The notes beneath the pieces are model-generated. The model searched no databases. It had not been told where the DNA came from and saw nothing but the letters and a program-made list of their open reading frames with translations. Both the position numbers and the translations under genes were made by a program. Source: Wandonia haliotis (GTDB lineage: Bacteria > Bacteroidota > Bacteroidia > Flavobacteriales_D > Crocinitomicaceae). Taken from it: a stretch of 64,000 bases of DNA. The stretch is from contig NZ_BAAAFH010000022.1 in NCBI RefSeq assembly GCF_039523435.1, forward strand, positions 558,001-622,000, in the 5' to 3' direction. Shown here piece by piece: positions 8,529-16,978 of this stretch (position 1 is its first letter; every line of letters starts with the position of its first letter).

Positions 8529-9083
8529 ATGTTACAACTTAAAACAAAACGGCTTCTGCTCAGACCTGTACAGCTGAAAGACAAAGATGCTATTTTCACT
8601 TATCGTTCTGATAATGTTACTAACCAGCACCAGGGATGGATTCCCAAAACACCGGATGAAGTAAAAATCTTTATCCTTAAAACTCAAAAAGAGATCAATC
8701 AACCGGAAACCTGGTACCAACTGGTGATCATCGACAACGATACACATAAGGTGATTGGTGATTTGGGGCTTCATTTTTTCGGAAAAGAAAATAAACAGGT
8801 CGAGATAGGCTGTACATTACACCGTGACTTTCAGCAGAACGGTTACGCAACAGAAGCCTTGCAAAAAATACTTACTTACCTTTTTGTATCACTTAATAAG
8901 CATAGAATCATTGCTTCAATAGATCCGGCGAATAAAAAAGCAGAACAGTTAGTAACGCGTCTCGGATTTCGAAAAGAAGCACACTTCAGACAAAGTTTGT
9001 GGCTACATGGAAAATGGGTGGATGACGTTATCTACGCCCTACTTCATCAGGACTGGAAAACTAGTAATCAAAATGATCTTTGA
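8529..9083 (+). CDS. GNAT family N-acetyltransferase (RimJ/RimL-like)
   Basis: 184 residues starting LKTKRLLLRPVQLKD, the usual opening of RimJ/RimL-type acetyltransferases. The core strand EIGCTLHRDFQQNGYATEA holds the acetyl-CoA pyrophosphate loop (Q/R-x-x-G-x-A type), followed by the I-ASIDPANKKAEQLVTRLGF motif B and the W-x-D-D-V-I-Y end. These enzymes acetylate protein N-termini or small amines. The substrate cannot be named. Confidence 0.85.
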   Translation: MLQLKTKRLLLRPVQLKDKDAIFTYRSDNVTNQHQGWIPKTPDEVKIFILKTQKEINQPETWYQLVIIDNDTHKVIGDLGLHFFGKENKQVEIGCTLHRDFQQNGYATEALQKILTYLFVSLNKHRIIASIDPANKKAEQLVTRLGFRKEAHFRQSLWLHGKWVDDVIYALLHQDWKTSNQNDL

Positions 9084-9244
9084 GGCATCAATCAGTGGTA
9101 TCCAGTTGTTTATTATCTGGATGTGACTATTTTTCTCAAATAAAAGAAGTATATTGGCACCCGAAAATTTAACTGAAAACAAATTCAACAATACGTTTTA
9201 ACAATTAATCATGTTACTACTTCTGTTGGAATAATAAGCAAAAA

Positions 9245-9850
9245 ATGAAAAAGAACCTGGTACTGATTTTTACAATCGCAATCGGACATATTTTTACCTC
9301 TTGTGTTAATGAAAATTCCGGTAATACAACAAGTGAAAATGTAAAAGAAGCTCAGGAGGAAATATCGTTTAATCCTGTATCCATCAATAATGAATATGAA
9401 ATCAGTGTTCCTGATTACATGACTCCCGCCAAAGACCTGAACGCAGAAGCATCTTTACAATATCAGAATATCTATAAAGAAACCTATGTCATTATCATTG
9501 ATGAATCGAAAGAGGACTTTGTAACTGCTTTTCGGGAATTAGGTGAATATGATGATTCGATGTCAACAATAGAGAATTATCGCAAAACTCAGCTTCTGTT
9601 TCTCATGGAAGGAATTAACCTAAAAAAACAAACAAAACCTAAAAATTTAACGATTAACGGTTTGAATGCTGAATATGTTGAATTGGACGGCATACCTGAA
9701 GGTTTAGATTTAGATATTTCCTATTTCTTCACTTTTATTGAAGGAAAAAATAAATTATATATGGTAATGGCCTGGACACTTGGCGACAGAAAAATGAAGT
9801 ACAAATCAATGTTTGAACAACTATCCCAGTCCTTCAGGCTTCTGGATTAA
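9245..9850 (+). CDS. Putative lipoprotein, function unknown
   Basis: 201 residues with a lipoprotein signal (MKKNLVLIFTIAIGHIFTSC; lipobox FTSC, lipidated C20). After a Ser/Thr/Asn-rich linker, a compact domain (about 45-200) carries regularly spaced aromatic strands (YEISVPDYM, YFFTFIEGKNKLYMVMAW). It resembles the small PsbP/MOG1-like or DUF1795-like fold used by many bacterial lipoproteins, but that is an impression only. The 161 bases before it hold no clear consensus promoter. Confidence 0.65.
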   Translation: MKKNLVLIFTIAIGHIFTSCVNENSGNTTSENVKEAQEEISFNPVSINNEYEISVPDYMTPAKDLNAEASLQYQNIYKETYVIIIDESKEDFVTAFRELGEYDDSMSTIENYRKTQLLFLMEGINLKKQTKPKNLTINGLNAEYVELDGIPEGLDLDISYFFTFIEGKNKLYMVMAWTLGDRKMKYKSMFEQLSQSFRLLD

Positions 9851-9992
9851 AGAGTATTTTCCTACTATCTTCCCGTTAGCAAATAGCATTTCACTACTTT
9901 GGTTATAAAGTACTGTTAATTTAATAGATAACGCTATTGATTCTATTGATCCGATTAGTTTCCTTAAGAACTAATTAATTCATAATGAATAG

Positions 9993-10027
9993 AAACCCAA
10001 ATAAAAACATTCTGTATATTTGGGTTT
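9993..10027 (+). terminator. 11-bp perfect hairpin, possible terminator overlapping a promoter element
   Basis: AAACCCAAATA (9993-10003) pairs perfectly with TATTTGGGTTT (10017-10027) around a 13-base loop, with ACTTTTTAT just after the stem. It could end transcription from the lipoprotein gene. Its distal arm also contributes most of a TATATTTG -7 element (10015-10022) for the next gene. Confidence 0.5.
10015..10022 (+). promoter_or_regulatory. -7 element upstream of the T9SS kelch protein
   Basis: TATATTTG matches TAnnTTTG and would give a leader of roughly 40 bases before the start at 10070. A second, weaker TATATTTA lies at 10036-10043. No spaced TTG -33 box is visible. Confidence 0.4.
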
Positions 10028-10069
10028 ACTTTTTATATATTTACCTTTAACTAACATTAAATGATTACT

Positions 10070-12622
10070 ATGAAACCATTAACTACTACCAGTAGAATAC
10101 TCTTTCTACTGCTTTTTTTAATCCCTGGTATTTCGTTACATGCCCAATTGAGTGGATTTCACCTCGCAAATTTTGAAGAAGAGCAATTTCCGCCTATCGG
10201 ATGGACAAGCCAAAGTATTATCGGAGATGCTGTATGGGAAAGATCAACTGATGAAAGTTACGATGGAACAGCCAGTGCCTATATGTCGTATGATTATCCC
10301 GACGGAGAAGATTGGTTGATTTCACCACAGTTCAGCGTAAATACGAACGACTCTCTTATTTTCTATTTAGCTACTGATTTTTCGGGGTATACTCCTGATT
10401 CATTAGTGATTCGTGTTTCTACTACGGACGCACTAATCCCTTCATTTACACAAAGTATTTTAAAGTACGAGGAAGGCGTTAACTATCCCTCTTCCGGTGG
10501 TGTGTGGCAAAGATGTGCGGTTTCATTAACCCCATTTGCAGGACAGGATATATACATCGCATTCAGTCATTATAATGAAGATGGTGATGGGATTTATATT
10601 GATCAGGTAACCATTGGTCAACTTCCTGTATTGGATGCACGGACTAATACACTTACCTCGCCATCCAGATTCGTTATCGGAACAAACTATAATCCTTCAG
10701 CAACTGTAACCAATATGAGTCAGACCTCTCAAGACTTTAATGTAACAATAGAAATTGAAGGTGGATATATTTCTACTATTCCTAGTGGAAGTCTTGCTTC
10801 TCTCGAAGTTACAGAGATTACGTTTACAGCATATACTCCAACAACATCAGGCATCACCCAGGGTAAAGTGTACACTCAATTAGCAGGAGATGAAAACAAC
10901 CTTAATGACACGCTTTATTTTACGATTAACGTTTTAGATACTTTCCCCAATTATGGTTGGCAGGCACAAACATCACTTCCTACTCCAATTTGGGGTGGAG
11001 CCTCTGCTTTTCTGAAGTCTTGTGAAGGAGATACTGACACAGGATATCTATATTCTATTGCTGGTAATGATGGTGCAGGAACAACTCTTTCAACTGTATA
11101 CAGATATAACACCACAACAGATACCTGGACATCTGTAAGTAACCTACCAGCAACAAAACAACAATTGAGTGCTGCTGTTATTCAGAATAAAATATATGTT
11201 CCAGGTGGATATACGCTATCATTTTCACCAAGCGTCAGCAGTCATGTATACGACCCTGCGACTGATACATGGAGTCCAATTGCAGACTTACTTCAGGCAA
11301 CCGGAGATTATGCCATAGGTACTTATGCGGACAGTTTGCTCTATATAGTAGGTGGTTACGATGGTTCTGTAGATATTGCAGATGTACAAATCTACAATGT
11401 AAATACAGATAGTTGGGCAACGGGAACGCCTTTCCCAGGAACATTGAGTGCTGGTTTACGCATGGGTATTGCAGATGGAACAATTGTTTTGGTCGGTGGT
11501 TACAATCAAGACTTGGGGCAGCAAGATCAGGCATGGATTGGAGAGATTGACAATAATGATCCTTATTCCATTACATGGACTCAACTTTCAGATGGTTACC
11601 CAGCAGGAACTACAGGACGTTTTGCCGCCGGTACATCTACAATGAATGACGGAAAAGTATACTTTACCTCAGGAGACCCTGATGGAAACGGATCAAGTGC
11701 CCTTTCTTCTACATATGCTTACAATGTAAGGACACAACAATGGGAAGGTGGTCCTGCAAAATTAACCGGGGTAAGTAACGTTTCCAACTTCACACCTTAC
11801 ATACAAAATGATAGTTTATATATGGCTGTATTAGGTGGATATGACGGCGTAAACTTTGCTTCCGCATTTGAAAGCATCAATCTTGGTCGCTATACAACAA
11901 CAACCAATGACGCCCTGATTGTTACAAGTGAAACAACAATATGTGAAGGTGAAAGCATTGATTTATCCATTTCAACTCAAAATATGGACGGTTTGACCTG
12001 GTCTCCATCTTCCCTATTTACGGATCCTACAGTAGGTAATTCTACAATTACACCAAGTGAAGATGTAAGAATCAAATTAAATCAGGTCACTTATTACGGA
12101 TGTCCAATTCTAGACAGTATTGACATAACTGTACATCCAATTCCGGACGTTACTTTAACAGCGGCATTTGAATCAATTTGTGACTATAATGCTCCGATTA
12201 CACTTACAGAGGGAACACCTTCTGGAGGAGTCTATAGTGGTCCGGGAATTACTGGTGATAGTTTTGATCCATCTGTAGCAGGAGCAGGAACCCATACGAT
12301 TGTCTACACTTATACAGATGGAAATGGATGTTCCAATTCCACTGATGCTCCTATTAACGTTTCAGAATGTCTTGGGATCAATGATCCGGAATTAGCGGGC
12401 ATCAACGTGTATCCGAATCCGGCTTCTGATTTTATTATGGTAAATGCTGATATGACAATAGAAAAGATTGAAATTTATCAGATGAATGGAAGCATTGTTA
12501 TGCGTACAGACTCAGCTTCACTTTCTACAAAAGTAAATCTCGACACATTGTCTCCAGGACTTTATATGTTACATATTTATGTTGAGGGGAAAGTATATCC
12601 TTACAAAATCAGTAAACAATAA
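10070..12622 (+). CDS. Secreted kelch-repeat protein with type A T9SS sorting domain
   Basis: 850 residues from the ATG at 10070 (MKPLTTTSRIL); an ATG three codons earlier is also possible. After a signal peptide ending LHAQ comes a MAM-like choice-of-anchor J domain (about 30-190, FPPIGWT, WLISPQF). A CARDB-like spacer (about 190-290) is followed by several kelch units (about 300-600, recurring GGYD/VGGYN and Y..TDTW motifs) forming a beta-propeller. Ig-like strands (about 620-760) precede a type A T9SS C-terminal domain from INVYPNPASD to the end. The C-terminal domain directs export by the type IX system and surface attachment or release. The architecture suggests an adhesin or carbohydrate-interacting surface protein; ligand unknown. 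Confidence 0.88.
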   Translation: MKPLTTTSRILFLLLFLIPGISLHAQLSGFHLANFEEEQFPPIGWTSQSIIGDAVWERSTDESYDGTASAYMSYDYPDGEDWLISPQFSVNTNDSLIFYLATDFSGYTPDSLVIRVSTTDALIPSFTQSILKYEEGVNYPSSGGVWQRCAVSLTPFAGQDIYIAFSHYNEDGDGIYIDQVTIGQLPVLDARTNTLTSPSRFVIGTNYNPSATVTNMSQTSQDFNVTIEIEGGYISTIPSGSLASLEVTEITFTAYTPTTSGITQGKVYTQLAGDENNLNDTLYFTINVLDTFPNYGWQAQTSLPTPIWGGASAFLKSCEGDTDTGYLYSIAGNDGAGTTLSTVYRYNTTTDTWTSVSNLPATKQQLSAAVIQNKIYVPGGYTLSFSPSVSSHVYDPATDTWSPIADLLQATGDYAIGTYADSLLYIVGGYDGSVDIADVQIYNVNTDSWATGTPFPGTLSAGLRMGIADGTIVLVGGYNQDLGQQDQAWIGEIDNNDPYSITWTQLSDGYPAGTTGRFAAGTSTMNDGKVYFTSGDPDGNGSSALSSTYAYNVRTQQWEGGPAKLTGVSNVSNFTPYIQNDSLYMAVLGGYDGVNFASAFESINLGRYTTTTNDALIVTSETTICEGESIDLSISTQNMDGLTWSPSSLFTDPTVGNSTITPSEDVRIKLNQVTYYGCPILDSIDITVHPIPDVTLTAAFESICDYNAPITLTEGTPSGGVYSGPGITGDSFDPSVAGAGTHTIVYTYTDGNGCSNSTDAPINVSECLGINDPELAGINVYPNPASDFIMVNADMTIEKIEIYQMNGSIVMRTDSASLSTKVNLDTLSPGLYMLHIYVEGKVYPYKISKQ

Positions 12623-12637
12623 CGAGTATAAATAAAC

Positions 12638-12670
12638 AAAAAAGCAGTGGTTTTAAATCACTGCTTTTTT
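12638..12670. terminator. Bidirectional terminator between convergent genes
   Basis: AAAAAAGCAGTG (12638-12649) and CACTGCTTTTTT (12659-12670) form a perfect 12-bp stem with a nine-base loop and a run of six T on either strand. It sits between convergent genes and can serve both. Confidence 0.88.
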
Positions 12671-12678
12671 GTTTTCTA

Positions 12679-13107
12679 TCAATTATTTGATGCACTAATA
12701 ATATCCCAACCCAGCTTCTTAGTTCCTTTAAATCCATTGGTTTTGATTTTATAACGTTTAGAACTACCTGCGGGAAAAAACTCATAAATGGTATGTCTCT
12801 CCGTTCCAAGCAAAGTATTCGTTTTACTATAATACCTCACCTCCAAAACAACGTCCTTGTAGGTAGCAATTTTAGCAGAATTCAGAATACTCCCTTCCAA
12901 AACCCATTCTCCTAACAAATTTTTCCTGTATGTTCCATCATCCGTTAAAAAACGTAGTGGACTCGTCTTTTCCTGATCCTCCAATGTCACTTTTGTTTCC
13001 TGATATGAAACTTCTTCATTAGAATACATTGATGATGAAGACTCTGAACCACAACTCATAAAAGTTGACACTAATACTAGTGAAACAACAAAATATACTT
13101 TTTTCAT
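12679..13107 (-). CDS. Small putative lipoprotein
   Basis: 142 residues with a lipoprotein signal MKKVYFVVSLVLVSTFMSC (lipidated C19), a Ser-rich linker, then a basic beta-rich domain. The domain includes LLGEWVLEGSILNSAKIATYKDVVLEVRYYSKTN split over two strands and a C-terminal KIKTNGFKGTKKLGWDI. No characterised family recognised. It is convergent with the kelch protein and shares the terminator between them. Confidence 0.7.
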   Translation of the reverse strand: MKKVYFVVSLVLVSTFMSCGSESSSSMYSNEEVSYQETKVTLEDQEKTSPLRFLTDDGTYRKNLLGEWVLEGSILNSAKIATYKDVVLEVRYYSKTNTLLGTERHTIYEFFPAGSSKRYKIKTNGFKGTKKLGWDIISASNN

Positions 13108-13294
13108 ATATAAATTATTTAGTTGAAATACTAACTATTGAGAAATCAAATAAATTTCCATTTTTTCATCTAAATAGCTACTGCTTTTGACTGACTTTGG
13201 TTTAGTTAATTTACAGATGATAAATATATTAACTTTTATGACATTCTATTCATTAGCTGAAAAACAGATTATATCTTTTAGCTTCTTTCATTCC

Positions 13295-14065
13295 CTATAT
13301 CACCCCATACAAGATGCTACAACTATTACACCCGCTATCACTTCCGGTATTACTACTATTTAGTTCGTCAAAAATTGTATTGAACAGCATTTCATAAGAT
13401 TCAAAAGCTATCCAGGTCATAAAATCGTAACTCCCTACTGATCGCTGAAGATCTTCTTTCAATTGGTAACTGATCTTTTGTAAAACTTTTGATCTCGCCT
13501 TCTCTAAAAGGAAAATATTGCCCCCAATTGTAGACACATCTGACCTTCCTTTTCCTGTGACATTCAAAATACTATCTGCCAAAGAAACATCAACCCTGCC
13601 TAAAGTTTGTAATAAGCTCTCTTTTTCGGATCTCCCTCTATCTGATAGGTTTAGTCGGGTGAAAAATATAGCAAATCGACTGCTTACAAAGAAATGCTTC
13701 ATCTCCTCCCTCTTAAGGAAATTGTTCTGAATATACTTCTTTTCAGAGCCAGCATTTTGAATCCCCATTGAAATCAAATGTTGGAATAAAATTCTTATTG
13801 ACTTACTTTTATAGTAGGGGCTTAAATAGATCATTTCATGAGGCAAAGGTTTATAATGCGTAAATTCTCTACCAACACGGACATAGTTATATACTTTTGC
13901 TTTTTCTCCCCTACTCTCGTTTTTGTGTTCTGTATTCATTTCTAATACACGTTTAAACAGTAAATCCATTAAAGTGTACTTCATTAATTCCTTGAGTCCT
14001 ACATCCGCTTCTTTCAGAATAAAGTATGTTTCTGCCGGTGTATATTTTGAGAGAATTTCTATCAT
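13295..14065 (-). CDS. Unknown protein, possible C-terminal half of a TIGR04222-type protein
   Basis: 256 residues with no signal peptide. The N-terminus (AETYFILKEADVGLKELMKYTLMDLL split by charged residues) resembles the segment that follows the GRDP-like module in TIGR04222 proteins. The C-terminus SDSGCNSCSILYGVI may be a short remnant of the Gly/Cys-rich tail of that family. The middle is mostly helical and basic. Its ATG overlaps the stop of the upstream gene by four bases (14062-14065), which suggests coupled translation and a functional partnership. The family link is inference from memory of the pattern. Confidence 0.45.
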   Translation of the reverse strand: MIEILSKYTPAETYFILKEADVGLKELMKYTLMDLLFKRVLEMNTEHKNESRGEKAKVYNYVRVGREFTHYKPLPHEMIYLSPYYKSKSIRILFQHLISMGIQNAGSEKKYIQNNFLKREEMKHFFVSSRFAIFFTRLNLSDRGRSEKESLLQTLGRVDVSLADSILNVTGKGRSDVSTIGGNIFLLEKARSKVLQKISYQLKEDLQRSVGSYDFMTWIAFESYEMLFNTIFDELNSSNTGSDSGCNSCSILYGVI

Positions 14066-14574
14066 AGTCTTTTACGCTTCAGCTTTGGAATTACCCAATT
14101 ACGATGGAGATTAATTCGAGCAAACCTAATTTCACTAAACCTGATTTCCTCCGAAGGCCAAATATCTTCCGGAGGAGGCTCAGAGAACACTTCTTGATAC
14201 TTCTTTTTGGTCCGGATATAATAGTCTCTATGCTTCTCTTTCTCTTGTTTACCTCCTTTTGTAGGGCCGTGATGAATATCTCTTCCAAGAGTTTCTTTGC
14301 AAAAGCCAATCCAATACGATTGGGTATACAACAAATGTAAATGCCATGCCTGATCAACCGAATCAGAAGGCGTCATGGGCTGATCTGAGATACAAATAAG
14401 GTAAATGAATCGTTTATACTCAAATAGTACCCGCAGGGTAAATTCCAGAGTCCAGTTATTTTCCCTTGCCAATCTCTGACTAAAAGTAAACTCCGAATCA
14501 AGATCATCAAACTCAAACTGGTTGATTCTTTCCCAAAGCTCCCGCTTTGATTCTATGTGTTTTGAGAGAATCAT
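14062..14574 (-). CDS. GRDP-like / TIGR04222 N-terminal module protein
   Basis: 170 residues lacking signal or membrane segments. It contains the conserved pattern FSQRLARENNW, FEYKRFIYLICIS, then the signature PSDSVDQAWHLHLLYTQSYW (about 83-102), HHGPTKGG and EPPPEDIWP. In other bacteria this block is the soluble N-terminal part of TIGR04222 membrane proteins and is related to plant glycine-rich-domain proteins; its biochemical role is unknown. Here it is a free-standing gene between a secreted protein (four-base overlap, 14571-14574) and a partner that may carry the rest of the family (four-base overlap, 14062-14065). Confidence 0.65.
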   Translation of the reverse strand: MILSKHIESKRELWERINQFEFDDLDSEFTFSQRLARENNWTLEFTLRVLFEYKRFIYLICISDQPMTPSDSVDQAWHLHLLYTQSYWIGFCKETLGRDIHHGPTKGGKQEKEKHRDYYIRTKKKYQEVFSEPPPEDIWPSEEIRFSEIRFARINLHRNWVIPKLKRKRL

Positions 14575-15512
14575 TTAAAAGTCATCCGGGAATTTTCCTC
14601 CACTCTTATTCCAGGCATAATAAAAATAACTTCAGAGTAGTGATTTTTTATCCAGGTAGAATTCAAATCAATTCGTATGCTTTCTTTCTCAACAACTTCA
14701 AACTCATCTACATTTATCTCAAGACTCTCCGATTCCTCGTTTATTTTATCTGCAAGAAACTCTTTATCATACAGTAACTCTTTATAAATAAGCATATCAT
14801 CTCCTTTTTCTTCTGAACTTATCACCATCACTGCGGGGAAATCAGTGTCTCCAAAACTCCCCATTGCATTAAGATCATTGACCATCATACTCTGCCTGTA
14901 CTCGCCCTCAATCGGAAAGGAATACGAATATGCCTGTAGTAAATAGTTTACTCCATTCAATGCTGTTTGAATCATAGCAGAAGCCTGTTCTTTCATAAAA
15001 GGCCCCATCATTTCTTTCATCATTGAAAAATCCTCTTCACTCTTTCCCATTTGCTCCCCAATCAAACGAAGTGTTTGTAGCATAGTCTCCTCAATAAACT
15101 CCAGAAACGCTTTTTCATTCTGTACTTCATATGCCTCACCTGTCTCTTTATCAACAGAAACAACATATTCATAATTCTCAATACTGCTCTGAATTTCTTT
15201 CAGGATTGTCATTACTATATTCTCAACTGTTGAATTATCTTCTGACAAGTCCACATCAAAATCACTAAATAATTGCGAATACTTCAATGAAAAATAATCT
15301 TCTGTCCCTATTACTTCCATTTTATACTTTACTTCAGTATTTGTACGGGAAAAGACAGTATCTCCTACATATACTACAGACTCTGATTTCACATGGACAA
15401 TTTTACTATCCCCAACCGACCAATCCGGCAGAATCTGGTACAATTCTGCTTCCTGACCAAAGGATAAAAATGAAATCAGCAAAGAAATCTGGAAGATGAA
15501 ATTAATTTTCAT
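14571..15512 (-). CDS. Secreted or periplasmic protein, function unknown
   Basis: 313 residues from the ATG at 15512 (MKINFIFQISLLISFLSFG, cleavage after SFGQ). A longer frame to 15581 is rejected because it would have to start upstream of the promoter element at 15570-15577. The mature protein is acidic. It starts with a strand-rich part (PDWSVGDSKIVHVKSES), has a long Met/Glu-rich helical middle (EQMGKSEEDFSMMKEMMG) and ends with paired strands. No catalytic motif was recognised. It is the first gene of a three-gene unit with four-base overlaps. Confidence 0.65.
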   Translation of the reverse strand: MKINFIFQISLLISFLSFGQEAELYQILPDWSVGDSKIVHVKSESVVYVGDTVFSRTNTEVKYKMEVIGTEDYFSLKYSQLFSDFDVDLSEDNSTVENIVMTILKEIQSSIENYEYVVSVDKETGEAYEVQNEKAFLEFIEETMLQTLRLIGEQMGKSEEDFSMMKEMMGPFMKEQASAMIQTALNGVNYLLQAYSYSFPIEGEYRQSMMVNDLNAMGSFGDTDFPAVMVISSEEKGDDMLIYKELLYDKEFLADKINEESESLEINVDEFEVVEKESIRIDLNSTWIKNHYSEVIFIMPGIRVEENSRMTFK

Positions 15513-15569
15513 AGTTATAATAAAAGATAATGGTATCGGGTTTTGTTTCTCTTCATTCGAATTTGCCTG

Positions 15570-15577
15570 CAAAAATA
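15570..15577 (-). promoter_or_regulatory. -7 element for the 15512-13295 operon
   Basis: TATTTTTG on the minus strand, a perfect TAnnTTTG match, lies about 58 bases before the ATG at 15512 and just past the sugE stop. A weak -33 region means confidence is moderate. Confidence 0.45.
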
Positions 15578-15606
15578 ACAATTAGTTATTCCCTAAATCA
15601 GAAAAA

Positions 15607-15933
15607 TCAGTGAGTAACTAATTTCAACCCTACAATAGAGGCAATTAGAGTGACAATAAAAAAGACTCTCCAAAAGTCAGCCGGCTCATTGAAAAAGAAA
15701 ATTCCGGCTAGTACTGTTCCTACAGCACCGATTCCGGTCCAAACAGCGTATGCTGTACCTATGGGAAGAGTTTGCGTTGCTTTTATAAGCAAAAGCATAC
15801 TTGCAATCAGAAATACGAAAAACCCCACATACCACTTCCAGTGATCAGCAGGATCAGTAACTTTAATTTTCCCCAGACAAAAAGCGAATGCAACTTCAAA
15901 AAGTCCTGCCAATACTAAGAGTATCCAATTCAT
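15607..15933 (-). CDS. sugE: SMR-family transporter, SugE/Gdx-type
   Basis: 108 residues with four hydrophobic helices. The essential glutamate E13 sits in LAGLFEVAFAF, and the LPIGTAYAVWTGIGAVGTVLAGI block (split over helix 3) is the SugE/Gdx form rather than EmrE. Family members of this branch export guanidinium or related cations by proton antiport as antiparallel dimers. The usual guanidine riboswitch is not visible; only 22 bases separate it from the preceding gene, so it is most likely the last gene of the 18544-15607 run. Confidence 0.88.
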   Translation of the reverse strand: MNWILLVLAGLFEVAFAFCLGKIKVTDPADHWKWYVGFFVFLIASMLLLIKATQTLPIGTAYAVWTGIGAVGTVLAGIFFFNEPADFWRVFFIVTLIASIVGLKLVTH

Positions 15934-15955
15934 TTTTTCCTTTTTTGTTTTAAAA

Positions 15956-16558
15956 CTACTTCAGTGGTTTTATCAATTTAAGACGATCAAAATGACGGAT
16001 TATCAACAACATGATGACAATTAATGCAGATGTTTCTATCTGAGAAAACATGGTAGCAACTTCTGAAAAACTATTGACACGCCCGATAAGTGTCTTCGTT
16101 TCTTCTAATTGAATTTCACTCATTTCCCGAATAAGTATTGACGCTTCATCAAGAGAAACAAGAACTGCTTTCTCATCTTCCGATTGACAAGCATGTAACA
16201 ATCTTACCTGAACATGGGTTAGTTCCTCCAAAAATTCACGCTCTTCAACAGTCATTTCTGTTGTCGAATAGCGTTTACTAATCATTTTCATTTCATTTAC
16301 AGCCTCCGATATTAGAAGCCGCTTCTCTGACTCAGAAACCGAAGGGGTTAAAATTGTTTTGGAGACATCCAATAATAAGAGGCTATAATACGTCAGGTCA
16401 ACACCTACATTCAAACGATCTTTATATATTTCTGAGGAAATATCTGAAATCTGCTCATTCCGGTATTGCTCGTACAAATTACTTAATAAAGTTTGTGAAA
16501 TCAATACGACAATCAGCACATAGTATACTTTTACCGGAATTTTATTCAGAATATTCAT
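15956..16558 (-). CDS. Two-TM protein with helical extracytoplasmic domain
   Basis: 200 residues. An N-terminal membrane helix (about 10-28, VYYVLIVVLISQTLL), an all-helical, acidic extracytoplasmic part (about 30-170) and a second membrane helix near 178-190 (SALIVIMLLII) ending in a short basic tail RHFDRLKLIKPLK. The layout is that of a four-helix-bundle sensor module without any output domain. Function unknown. It starts inside the last four bases of the GreA/Rnk-like gene (16555-16558). Confidence 0.6.
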   Translation of the reverse strand: MNILNKIPVKVYYVLIVVLISQTLLSNLYEQYRNEQISDISSEIYKDRLNVGVDLTYYSLLLLDVSKTILTPSVSESEKRLLISEAVNEMKMISKRYSTTEMTVEEREFLEELTHVQVRLLHACQSEDEKAVLVSLDEASILIREMSEIQLEETKTLIGRVNSFSEVATMFSQIETSALIVIMLLIIRHFDRLKLIKPLK

Positions 16559-16959
16559 GACCAGTCTTTATTTACCCGCGCTGCTTGTTTAACTTCTAAA
16601 ATAGTAATTTGTTTCTCTCCTCCCGGAAAAACCCAGTTAATTTCGGATCCCACCCGATAACCTATAACTGCTACTCCTAATGGCGAAAGGATTGAGATTT
16701 TCTTTTCTTTCAGATCTGCTTCTTTAGGTAAAACCAGTTGGTAACTTACCTGAAGTGAAGAAGATTTTTCTTTCATCATGAAAGTGGATTGTAACTGAAT
16801 AACCGAATTGTCTATCACTTCGTCATCGACGATATCCGCTTTACCCAGTTCCACTTTCAATTTCTGAATATGAATTGTATTCGATTCGGGAGTTAATCGC
16901 TCCAGAATGTTTGTGATTGTTTCTAAATCAGATTTCTTTATTACCAATGTTTTTTCCAT
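16555..16959 (-). CDS. GreA/GreB C-terminal-domain protein (Rnk-like)
   Basis: 134 residues. The C-terminal half holds the FKBP-like Gre fold with the diagnostic ISILSPLGVAVIGYRVGSEI and VFPGGEKQITILEV blocks. The N-terminal part (about 1-50) is a short helical region, not the long Gre coiled coil, so this matches the Rnk/nucleoside-diphosphate-kinase-regulator type that binds RNA polymerase. Direct target unknown. Located 19 bases after the glutamate-synthase-like gene and overlapping the following gene by four bases. Confidence 0.8.
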   Translation of the reverse strand: MEKTLVIKKSDLETITNILERLTPESNTIHIQKLKVELGKADIVDDEVIDNSVIQLQSTFMMKEKSSSLQVSYQLVLPKEADLKEKKISILSPLGVAVIGYRVGSEINWVFPGGEKQITILEVKQAARVNKDWS

Positions 16960-16978
16960 GATTGCCTTTTTACCGGAA

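Noticed and set aside
15934..15955. Guanidine riboswitch ahead of the SugE-type gene
   Set aside because: Only 22 bases separate it from the preceding gene, too short for such an RNA, and no conserved ACR-type loops are seen.
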